64,000 bases of DNA from Streptomyces stelliscabiei (GTDB taxonomy: Bacteria; Actinomycetota; Actinomycetes; Streptomycetales; Streptomycetaceae): the NCBI RefSeq assembly GCF_014873495.1, contig NZ_JADBGF010000001.1, forward strand, positions 3,472,001-3,536,000, written 5' to 3'. This document shows positions 40,862 through 48,282 of the stretch, one piece after another. Within the stretch, counting starts at the first letter, position 1. Every line of letters starts with the position of its first letter. The translations under genes were made by a program, and so were the position numbers. The notes beneath the pieces are model-generated. The model was not told the origin of the DNA. It saw nothing but the letters and a program-made list of their open reading frames with translations, and did not search any database.

Positions 40862-41660
40862 CGAAGCCCTCCATTTCCTGCTTGAGATCACCGAGTACGT
40901 CGGCGGCGGCTCCGCCGTCGATGATCCGGTGGTCGAAGGTGAGTCCGAGCCGCATCACCGGGGCGATCGCCAGCCGCCCGTCCCTGACGACCGGCCGGTC
41001 GACGACGCGGCCCGCGCACAGGGTGACGGCGGTGCCTCCGCTGGAGTGGAAGCCGTCGACGGGGCGGTGGCCCAGCGAGCTGACGGCCACGGTGCCGAAG
41101 ACGCCCGGCCGTCGGGCAGGGTCGCGCGTCGCGGCGGCGAAGGCCAGCCGGCCGAGCGGCACCGGCAGCCGGCCGAGTAGCCGGACACCGCGGAACTCGG
41201 CCAGCTGTTCGGTGCCGGGTCCGCGGTAGCGGTCCACGCGCCGCTGGATCTCGTCCAGGCCGGCGCGTTCCAGGGCGGGCAGCAGCGCGGAGAGCACGGT
41301 CCGTTCCCCGTCCACGGTGCGGTCCAGCGCCAGTTTGGCGGTGACCTCCGTGAAGCGCAGGGTCCTCGGTCCGCGCAGCCCGAACAGCCGCGCCGGCGCG
41401 AGTGCCGCGTTGGCCTCCGGGTGCCGGTGCAGCACCCGGCCGGTGGCGTGCAGCAGATAGGTGACGACCGAGTAGCGCCGCCCGGCGGCCCGCGCCGCCG
41501 CGCGGTGGGCCTCGATCCGGGTCATGTCGATGTCGGTGTCGAGGTGGACGGGCCGCTGCCGGGCGGCGTGTTCCAGGAAGTACAGGGTGTGCCTGCGCCG
41601 GCGCTCGGGGTGCGCCCGGGCGGGGGCCGGCGGGTTCCCGCCGGCCCCGGAACCGGTCAC
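40794..41660 (-). CDS. E2-type acyltransferase (2-oxoacid dehydrogenase catalytic domain; Agg4-like)
   Basis: A 288-residue protein made of only the CoA-dependent acyltransferase domain of dihydrolipoyl acyltransferases. The catalytic motif is LTFDHRIIDGGAAADVLG (His and Asp/Gly in place). It lacks a lipoyl domain. The GTG at 41660 overlaps the ACP stop (GTGA). In agglomerin and related tetronates a protein of this kind (Agg4) acetylates the tetronate hydroxymethyl group before elimination. Position directly after the glyceryl-ACP carrier supports the same role. Confidence in the exact reaction is moderate. Confidence 0.82.
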   Translation of the reverse strand: MTGSGAGGNPPAPARAHPERRRRHTLYFLEHAARQRPVHLDTDIDMTRIEAHRAAARAAGRRYSVVTYLLHATGRVLHRHPEANAALAPARLFGLRGPRTLRFTEVTAKLALDRTVDGERTVLSALLPALERAGLDEIQRRVDRYRGPGTEQLAEFRGVRLLGRLPVPLGRLAFAAATRDPARRPGVFGTVAVSSLGHRPVDGFHSSGGTAVTLCAGRVVDRPVVRDGRLAIAPVMRLGLTFDHRIIDGGAAADVLGDLKQEMEGFDDGAEDDGTQPIARGAGADLRS

Positions 41661-41884
41661 GGCCGGGCCGCCAGCTGGTAGATCTCGCCGAGGCTGCGGG
41701 CCTCCAGCAGCCGGCCCACGGGCAGCGAGCGGCCGGCGGCCTGTTCCAGGGCGGTGACCAGTTTCAGCAGGTACAGCGAGTCCCATTCGGGCAGCTGGTC
41801 CAGGTCGGCGGAGACCTGGTACTCCTCCAGCGGCATACCCAGCTCGTCCCTGACGAGACGGACGAAATCGTCGATGGTGTCCAT
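41657..41884 (-). CDS. Stand-alone acyl carrier protein (glyceryl-ACP type)
   Basis: A 75-residue carrier with phosphopantetheine Ser36 in LPEWDSLYLLKLVTALE. The WDSL context, in place of GxDSL, is common in carriers that accept the glyceryl group from FkbH proteins. The ATG is at 41884. It lies between KASIII and the E2-like acyltransferase as in tetronate clusters, and overlaps the latter by 4 nt. Confidence 0.85.
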   Translation of the reverse strand: MDTIDDFVRLVRDELGMPLEEYQVSADLDQLPEWDSLYLLKLVTALEQAAGRSLPVGRLLEARSLGEIYQLAARP

Positions 41885-41963
41885 GCGTACGGCCCTCCGG
41901 GGCGGGTGTGTGGCGGGACGGGTCTGTGGGGTCGGGTGTGCAGGGGGGTGCGTGGGGGGACGG

Positions 41964-43022
41964 TCAGATTTTTTCGAGGGCGAAACCGGACTTGATCCAC
42001 TTGCTGGACTCGACGGCGACCGCCAGCGCGCGCTGCCCCTGGCCGATCTTCTCCAGCAGCGCCTCCAGCTGGAGGAAGGGCAGGGCGTTGCCGTTGTTCC
42101 CGGTGTCCGCGACGCAGGACACCTCGACGGCGCCGGGCAGGCCGAGTTCCTCCGCGATCCGCCGTGTCATCCGGCCGGACAGCTGCGGCGGGAGCAGGAA
42201 GTCGACCTGTTCGGGGGCCCAGTCGAGGTCCTCCAGCAGCTCCCAGAGGATCTCCACGGCCATGACGGGGACGGACTCCTCGATGGCCTTGTAGTCCTCG
42301 CGTACCGCCTGCCGGTCCTCGTGCCGGTCGGCGAGCCCGAACCAGTCGATGATCTGGCCGGGCTCCCGGCCGAGGCCGGTGAACCGGTTGAGGACGTTGC
42401 GCAGGGCCAGGCGCTGTCCGCGCGGCTCCGAGGTGACCACGGCGGCGCCCGCTCCGTCGCCGAACAGCACGTAGTTGACGAGGTCGCTGGGGGCGGCCGC
42501 GGACAGGTCCCGGTTCAGGTCGAGGTGCTTGCTGCAGACGTCGCCGCCGATCACCAGGCCCGCCGTGTGTCCCCCGCCGGTGACCAGGGTGTGGCCCAGC
42601 TGCAGGGCCTGTACGGCGCCGGCGCAGCCTGACTGGAGCTGGTAGGTGGGGATCTGGTCCAGGCCGAGCTGGTCGGCGACGTGGTTGACGGTGGCGGGCA
42701 TGAGGTGGTCCGGGGTCGCGGTGCCCATGACCACGAAGTCGATCTCGTGCGGGTCGAGACCGGACGCGGCGAGCGCCCGTTCGGCGGCTTGGGCGCACAG
42801 GTCGGCGAGCGACCAGCGCACCTCGCCGGTCTCCAGGTCCCGGGCGAAGTGCCGCGTCCGGGTGCCGATGAACACGTCGATCCACTCTTCGTTGACGCCG
42901 AGTGTCCTCGCCAGCGCCGCGTTGTCGACCGGGTCGCCCGGCAGCGCGGTGCCGACCGCGGCGAGGTAGGAGACGGGCCCGCCGGGGGCGGAGCCGTGCT
43001 GGGTGGGGTGTTCCGACTGCAT
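41964..43022 (-). CDS. KASIII-like tetronate-forming synthase (RkA/Agg1-like)
   Basis: A 352-residue thiolase-fold enzyme. The nucleophile is Cys133 in YQLQSGCAGAVQAL and the conserved asparagine is kept (Asn309 in DTGNNGNALPF). The canonical His of PHQAN is not: the region reads LLPPQLSGRM (277-285), with Pro279 at that place. In tetronate pathways the FabH-like enzyme joins a beta-ketoacyl carrier to glyceryl-ACP by C-C and C-O bond formation. The ATG at 43022 has AAGGAAGG upstream. Neighbours (PKS, small ACP, E2-like acyltransferase, FkbH) fit this role closely. Confidence 0.85.
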   Translation of the reverse strand: MQSEHPTQHGSAPGGPVSYLAAVGTALPGDPVDNAALARTLGVNEEWIDVFIGTRTRHFARDLETGEVRWSLADLCAQAAERALAASGLDPHEIDFVVMGTATPDHLMPATVNHVADQLGLDQIPTYQLQSGCAGAVQALQLGHTLVTGGGHTAGLVIGGDVCSKHLDLNRDLSAAAPSDLVNYVLFGDGAGAAVVTSEPRGQRLALRNVLNRFTGLGREPGQIIDWFGLADRHEDRQAVREDYKAIEESVPVMAVEILWELLEDLDWAPEQVDFLLPPQLSGRMTRRIAEELGLPGAVEVSCVADTGNNGNALPFLQLEALLEKIGQGQRALAVAVESSKWIKSGFALEKI

Positions 43023-43083
43023 ACGAGCGGTCCTTCCTTGGAGTCCGTCACGGTGCGACGCCCTTGCCGTGACCACGGGGTGG

Positions 43084-46000
43084 TTACGCGACGGCCGAAC
43101 CGGCGCGGTCCTGGAGGTAGTCGGCGAGGTCGCCGACCGAGGACAGCCGGGGAAGCAGGTCCTGCACGCTGATCGTCTCCAGGCCGTCCAGCCGTTCCTG
43201 GAGCCGGTCCTTGAGTTCCATGATCATCACCGAGTCGAAGCCCAGGTCCTCGTAGAGCAGGGACTGCCGCGAGACCTCGTCCGTGGCGTAGCCGCCCACC
43301 TCGGCGACGGCCTCGACGACGGCGCGTGCCACCGGCGTCGCCGACACGTCCTCCGCGGCGGTGGGCAGCACGGCGGTGAGGACGGCACCGTGCGCGGCCG
43401 GCTGCTCCCGGGGGTGCGGCGAGCCGGTGTCCGGGCGGTCGGGTACGACGCTGAGGTCGGCCGCCGGAGCGGCCCGTACGGCGGTGCGGGTCCAGAACCG
43501 GTGGGCGTCGGAGAAGGCGTAGGGGGCGAGCCGCTGCGGCTGCCGCTCCTCCTGCGGGTAGACGGCGTCCCAGTGGGGGTCGAGTCCGCTGCGGAAGAGT
43601 TCGGCCAGCGCCTCGGCGAACGTACGGCCGTCGGCGTCCTCGCCCGACACGGGGGCCACGGCGTGCACCCCGGCTCCGGCGGCGGAGCGCAGGGAGCGCG
43701 CCATGCCGCTGAGCACCGGGCGGGGGCCGACCTCCACCAGGTGGGTGGGTCCCGCCTCCAGCAGCCGGGTCATCGCGTCACCGAACAGCACGGGGGCGCC
43801 GATGTGTTCGGTCCAGTACTTGGCGTCCATCGGCTCCGCCTCCAGGAGCCGCCCGCGCACGGTGGAGTACACCGGGAGCTTCGGTACTCCGCCGCCGATC
43901 TCGTCCGCGAGCGCGGCGAACCGGTCCAGCATCGGATCCATCAGCGGCGAGTGGAAGGCGTGCGAGACCTCCAGGCGCCGGGTCCTGACGCCCCGTCGGG
44001 TGAGCTGGTCCTCGATCCGTCCCAGCGCCGCCAGGTCCCCGGAGAGCACGGTGGCCCGGGGGCCGTTGACCGCGCCGATGCCCACCAGGGGGTCGGCGGC
44101 GACGAGTTCGGTCAGCTCCGCGAGCGGCGCCCGTACGGCGAGCATGCCGCCGCCCTCGGGCAGCCGCTCCATCAGGGCGCCCCGGGCGGCGATCAGCCGG
44201 GCGGCCTGTTCCAGCGGGAAGACCTCGGCCAGGACGGCTGCGGCGTACTCGCCGACGCTGTGTCCGAGCAGCAGCGCGGGCGGCACCCCGAGTTCGCCGA
44301 GACTCGCCGCCACGGCGTACTCGACGGCGAACAGGGCGGGCTGGGCCCAGCCGGTGCGGTGCACGGCCTCGTCGCCGGCGAGCAGCAGGTCGCGCACCGA
44401 GCCGCCGACGTGCGGGGCGAGCGCCTCGTCGGCCTCGTTGAGGAACCTGCGGTACAGCGGCGACTGCAGGTACAGCCGCGCGGTCATCGCCGGGTACTGC
44501 GAGCCCTGGCCGGTGAACAGCAGCGCCACCTGGGGCCTGCCCGCCGTGTTGCCGACGAGCCGGGCCAGCAGGTCGTCGTCGCCGGCGGCCTCGCGCAGCG
44601 TCGTGACCAGTTCGCCGGTGTCCCGGGTAGGCACCGCGAAGCGGTAGCGGTGGCCCGTCTTGGTGCGGTTGCTGCTCCAGGACAGCGGGCCCGCCGGCAC
44701 CCTGCGCTTCTCCAGGGTGTCGGCCTGGACCAGCAGGTTGCGGCGGAGGGCGGCCGTCGAGGGGGCGGTCAGCGTGAAGACGCCGGCACCCAGCCCCGTG
44801 GCACCGGTGGTCCGGCCGGTACGCCCCGGCTCGGTGTCCTCCGCCTCCGGGCGCGCGGCGTAGGGCGGCGCGGACTCCAGGACGGCGTGGGCGTTGGTGC
44901 CGCCCATCCCGAAGCTGCTCAGGCCGCCGATCGCCGGCCCCGAGCGCAGCCGCAGCGGTGCCTTGAGCAGCCGTATCCCCAGCTTGGCGAGTTTCAGCGC
45001 GGGGTTCTCCCGGGCGGCGAACCGGCTGGCGGGGACCGTCTTGTGATGCAGCGACAGGGCGACCTTGATGAGCCCGGCGATGCCCGCGGCGCCCTCGGTG
45101 TGCCCGATGTTGCCCTTGACCGAGCCGAGGGCCAGCGGGCGCCCGGAGCGCCCGGCGTGCAGCTGGCCGAGGGCCTTGGTCTCGATCATGTCGCCCAGGA
45201 CGGTGCCGGTGCCGTGGGCCTCGGTGAAGACGACGTCGGACGGCTCGACACCGGCCCGGCGGTAGGCGGCGGCCAGCACCTCCTGCTGGGACCAGCGGTT
45301 GGGGGCGGTGATGCCGTTGCTGCGGCCGTCCTGGTTGACGGCGGTGCCCCGGATCACCGCGTACACCGGCTGGCCGTCGGCGATCGCGTCCTCCAGCCGG
45401 CGCAGCACCACCGCGCCGACCCCCTCGCCCCGGCCGATGCCGTCGGCGTCGGCGCTGAAGGGCTTGCACCGGCCGTCGGGGGCGGACAGCCCGGCCTGCG
45501 TGTAGAAGATGCCGAGCGCCGGGGTGAGCGCCACGTTGACCCCGGCGGCGATGGCGGTGTCGCACTCCCCCGCCAGCAGCGCGTTGCAGGCCAGGTGGAC
45601 GGCGACGAGGGAGGAGGAGCAGGCGGTGTCCACCGCCAGGCTGGGTCCCTTGAGGTCGAGGTGGTACGAGACCCGGTTGGCGGTCATGCAGTAGCCGTTG
45701 CCGGAGCCGAGCTGGGCGGTGACCTGGGCGTAGTCGGTCATGTGCAGGTGCGCCCACTCGTTGCCCATGATGCCCACGAAGACGCCGGTGTCGGTGCCGG
45801 CCAGGCGCTGCGGGGCGATGCCGGCGTCCTCGACGGCACGCCAGGCGCACTGGAGCAGCAGCCGCTGCTGCGGGTCCATCGCGGCCGCCTCGCGCGGCGA
45901 GACGGTGAAGAACTCGTTGTCGAAGGCGTCCGGGTCGGAGATGAACCCGCCCTCGGTGGTGTTGGAGTGTCCTTCCGCGCCGGCGCGCGAGTGGAAGTCA

Positions 46001-46131
46001 CGGGCGTCCCAGCGTTGCCGGGGCACCTTCCCCACCCCGTCGCCGGAACGCATCAGCATGTCCCAGTACGCGGCCGGGTCGGGCGCCCCCGGGAACCGGC
46101 AGTCGATGCCGACGATGGCGACGGGCCTCAT
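43084..46131 (-). CDS. Type I polyketide synthase, single module KS-AT-ACP
   Basis: A 1015-residue module. KS (1 to about 420): Cys171 in VDTACSSSL, His306 in EAHGTGT, His344 in KGNIGHTEG. AT (about 535-830): Ser625 in LLGHSVGEYAAAV; VSHAFHSPLMD (724-727 HAFH) points to malonyl-CoA. ACP near the end: Ser967 in GFDSVMIMEL. No ketoreductase, dehydratase or thioesterase is present, so the product should be a beta-ketoacyl-ACP, as tetronate formation needs. The ATG at 46131 overlaps the loading ACP stop (ATGA). It would extend the fatty acyl group supplied by FAAL and the loading ACP by one malonate unit. Confidence 0.93.
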   Translation of the reverse strand: MRPVAIVGIDCRFPGAPDPAAYWDMLMRSGDGVGKVPRQRWDARDFHSRAGAEGHSNTTEGGFISDPDAFDNEFFTVSPREAAAMDPQQRLLLQCAWRAVEDAGIAPQRLAGTDTGVFVGIMGNEWAHLHMTDYAQVTAQLGSGNGYCMTANRVSYHLDLKGPSLAVDTACSSSLVAVHLACNALLAGECDTAIAAGVNVALTPALGIFYTQAGLSAPDGRCKPFSADADGIGRGEGVGAVVLRRLEDAIADGQPVYAVIRGTAVNQDGRSNGITAPNRWSQQEVLAAAYRRAGVEPSDVVFTEAHGTGTVLGDMIETKALGQLHAGRSGRPLALGSVKGNIGHTEGAAGIAGLIKVALSLHHKTVPASRFAARENPALKLAKLGIRLLKAPLRLRSGPAIGGLSSFGMGGTNAHAVLESAPPYAARPEAEDTEPGRTGRTTGATGLGAGVFTLTAPSTAALRRNLLVQADTLEKRRVPAGPLSWSSNRTKTGHRYRFAVPTRDTGELVTTLREAAGDDDLLARLVGNTAGRPQVALLFTGQGSQYPAMTARLYLQSPLYRRFLNEADEALAPHVGGSVRDLLLAGDEAVHRTGWAQPALFAVEYAVAASLGELGVPPALLLGHSVGEYAAAVLAEVFPLEQAARLIAARGALMERLPEGGGMLAVRAPLAELTELVAADPLVGIGAVNGPRATVLSGDLAALGRIEDQLTRRGVRTRRLEVSHAFHSPLMDPMLDRFAALADEIGGGVPKLPVYSTVRGRLLEAEPMDAKYWTEHIGAPVLFGDAMTRLLEAGPTHLVEVGPRPVLSGMARSLRSAAGAGVHAVAPVSGEDADGRTFAEALAELFRSGLDPHWDAVYPQEERQPQRLAPYAFSDAHRFWTRTAVRAAPAADLSVVPDRPDTGSPHPREQPAAHGAVLTAVLPTAAEDVSATPVARAVVEAVAEVGGYATDEVSRQSLLYEDLGFDSVMIMELKDRLQERLDGLETISVQDLLPRLSSVGDLADYLQDRAGSAVA

Positions 46132-46436
46132 CGATTCTCGCCCTCCATCGCCCGCAGTTCCTCCACCAGGTGCTCGGCCAGTGCCGCGACGGTCGGGTAG
46201 TCCCAGGCCACGGTGGGTTCGAGGACGAGGTCGAAGTCCTCCTCGATGTCGCCGCACAGGCTCAGCGCCGCGACCGAGTCCAGCCCGTACTCGGCCAGCG
46301 GCACGGTGGGCGAGATCTCGGACGGCGTGCGCCTGAGGTAGAGGGCGATCCGGTCGGCGAGCCAGCTGCTCAGCGACTCGACGGTGTGTGCGGTGTGCTC
46401 GTTGTTCGCGGTGCGGTCGGTCGCGGGGACAGTCAT
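46128..46436 (-). CDS. Acyl carrier protein (fatty acyl loading/dehydrogenation carrier)
   Basis: A 102-residue carrier. An N-terminal ~25-residue extension precedes the domain. Ser54 is in YGLDSVAALSLCGDIEE. The style (LAEYGLDS, then WDYPTVAALAEHL) is that of carriers paired with fatty acyl-AMP ligases. The ATG at 46436 follows GAGGAG. It overlaps the PKS start by 4 nt and follows the two dehydrogenase genes, so it probably holds the chain while they desaturate it. Confidence 0.88.
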   Translation of the reverse strand: MTVPATDRTANNEHTAHTVESLSSWLADRIALYLRRTPSEISPTVPLAEYGLDSVAALSLCGDIEEDFDLVLEPTVAWDYPTVAALAEHLVEELRAMEGENR

Positions 46437-46482
46437 GGAAGAACTCCTCGGTGAAGGCGCGTCGGGTCCGCTCGGCCGGCGG

Positions 46483-48282
46483 TCAGCCGGCCAGCGGGGT
46501 GTCGTAGAGGTCGTAGCTGCGGCGTTCGTGGAAGCGCCGGAGCACTTCCTCGTGCACCCGGCCCTCGCACCCGGGCGGCAGGTCGGCCGGGCGCTGCCCG
46601 AGCCGGCGCGCGAGCCGGTGCAGTGCGGCGGCCACCCAGGCCGGGTCGGCCAGGAAGGGATCGTCACCGCCCTGTGCCCCGCGCCAGACGCCGAGCACGG
46701 ACGCGGCCGCGAGGAACACCGCGTAGCGGTCGGCGAGCGCGAAGCTGGCGGGGCTGGCGAGCGCGGTGCGGTTCTGCGGGGAGAGGTTCAGGCTGTCCTC
46801 CTGGAGCTGGCGCAGCTGGTCCAGCATCCGCATGACGAGGGCCTGCACCGCGAGTTCCTCGGGGGAGCCGCTGGGCAGCCCGTCGGCGGCGGCGACCAGC
46901 GAGGCGCTCAGGCTGTCCCGGCCACTGGCGAGCGCGAGGCTCCCGAAGGGGATGCCGGGCAGCCCCTCCCGCGGCCGGAACAGGCTCTGCGGTGCCTCGT
47001 CGCCCGAGAACCAGGCGCGCCGGGCCAGCCGGGACAGCTGCGGGATGATGGTGGCCTGGCAGGCCGCCGAGCCGGCGTGGCCGAGGCTGAGCACCGGCAG
47101 GTCGCGGACGTGCTTCTGGAAGAGGCCGAACTCCCCCTCGCGCACGTAGAACCGCGCCCCGAGCACGATCGACAGGTCGTACATGGTGTCGGTGAGCATC
47201 TTGGGCACCAGGTACTTCACGGCCGCCGCGTAGACGCTGGTCTCGTCGGGCAGCAGATGCACCGCCCGGGTGCCGACCGTCGCCATGCTGTCGCAGATGA
47301 GCAGGTCGAGGAAGGCGCCGGTGAGGGTGGAGGAGGCGTGCGGGATCTCCATCACCGAGCGCCGGTAGAGCTGACGCCCGAGGGCGAACCGCACCACCGT
47401 GCGCAGGCTCGTGTCGAGGGCGCCGATGGCCATGCTGGGCACGGCGCTGCGGGTGATCTGGAAGGAGCGCAGCGCCAGTTCCACGCCCTGGCCCCGGGCA
47501 CCGAGCAGGGTGCTGTCGGGCACCGGGCAGTCGGTGAAGTCCAGCCCGGACAGCCGGCAGCCGCGCACCCCGACGGCGGTGTAGCGGGGCAGGACCGCGA
47601 AGCGCTCCCGGTCGAGCTGGTCGCGTTCGACGAGCAGCACCGAGTGACTGCGGCTGCCCGGACTGTCGTCGGTACGGCTGAACAGGGCGAAGGCGTCGGC
47701 CCGGTCCGCGTTGTTGATGACCTCCTTGCGGCCGTCGAGACGGAAGCCGCCGGGCACGGGGGCGGCCCGGAACTCGTTGCGCACGAAGTCGTTGCCGTGC
47801 GGCAGCTCGTGATAGGCGACGGAGACCTTCGATCCGTCCAGCAGCAGCTCCGCCGTGCGGCGGCGCTGCTCCTCGCTGCCGGCCGTCCACACGTTGACGG
47901 CGGCCATGAAGGACGTGATGCCGTAGCCGAGGCCGAGGGCGACGTCGCGCCGGAAGACCTGCCGCATCACGCGGACGAGCGTGTCGAGCCGGTCCAGCCG
48001 CCCGCCGAGGTCGGTGGGCACGAACTCGGCGTTGAGGACCACGTCGTCGAGGAGCCGCTCACCGGCGGCGGGCAGTTCCCCGGCCTCGTCGGCGGCCAGC
48101 AGTCCGGCGGCGCCGAGCGGGTTGGCGGGGTCCTGGGGGTCTCCGAAACGGTTCTCCAGGTCGGCGATCCTCGCCTGGACCGCGCTCTCGGGCGCCTGAT
48201 GCGTGGCCGGGTCGGTGACAGGTGCGGTACCGGCCGGGGCTGCCTTGCCGTGCAGCCCCTGGACCGCGGGATCACTCAGCAT
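46483..48282 (-). CDS. Acyl-CoA dehydrogenase-like protein 1
   Basis: A 599-residue flavoprotein of the ACAD fold with a helical N-terminal domain (about 60-160), a beta domain (VSVAYHELPHGNDFVRNEF in place of the usual T-E-x-x-x-G-S-D FAD loop; about 165-300) and a C-terminal helical domain. About 150 extra C-terminal residues exceed the usual ~390-residue size and resemble long ACADs acting on carrier-bound chains. The ATG is at 48282; it overlaps the second dehydrogenase by 7 nt. The T-E-P-x-x-G-S-D motif is changed to H-E-L-P-H-G-N-D, so substrate handling may differ. It is thought to desaturate the FAAL-loaded fatty acyl chain. Confidence 0.8.
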   Translation of the reverse strand: MLSDPAVQGLHGKAAPAGTAPVTDPATHQAPESAVQARIADLENRFGDPQDPANPLGAAGLLAADEAGELPAAGERLLDDVVLNAEFVPTDLGGRLDRLDTLVRVMRQVFRRDVALGLGYGITSFMAAVNVWTAGSEEQRRRTAELLLDGSKVSVAYHELPHGNDFVRNEFRAAPVPGGFRLDGRKEVINNADRADAFALFSRTDDSPGSRSHSVLLVERDQLDRERFAVLPRYTAVGVRGCRLSGLDFTDCPVPDSTLLGARGQGVELALRSFQITRSAVPSMAIGALDTSLRTVVRFALGRQLYRRSVMEIPHASSTLTGAFLDLLICDSMATVGTRAVHLLPDETSVYAAAVKYLVPKMLTDTMYDLSIVLGARFYVREGEFGLFQKHVRDLPVLSLGHAGSAACQATIIPQLSRLARRAWFSGDEAPQSLFRPREGLPGIPFGSLALASGRDSLSASLVAAADGLPSGSPEELAVQALVMRMLDQLRQLQEDSLNLSPQNRTALASPASFALADRYAVFLAAASVLGVWRGAQGGDDPFLADPAWVAAALHRLARRLGQRPADLPPGCEGRVHEEVLRRFHERRSYDLYDTPLAG

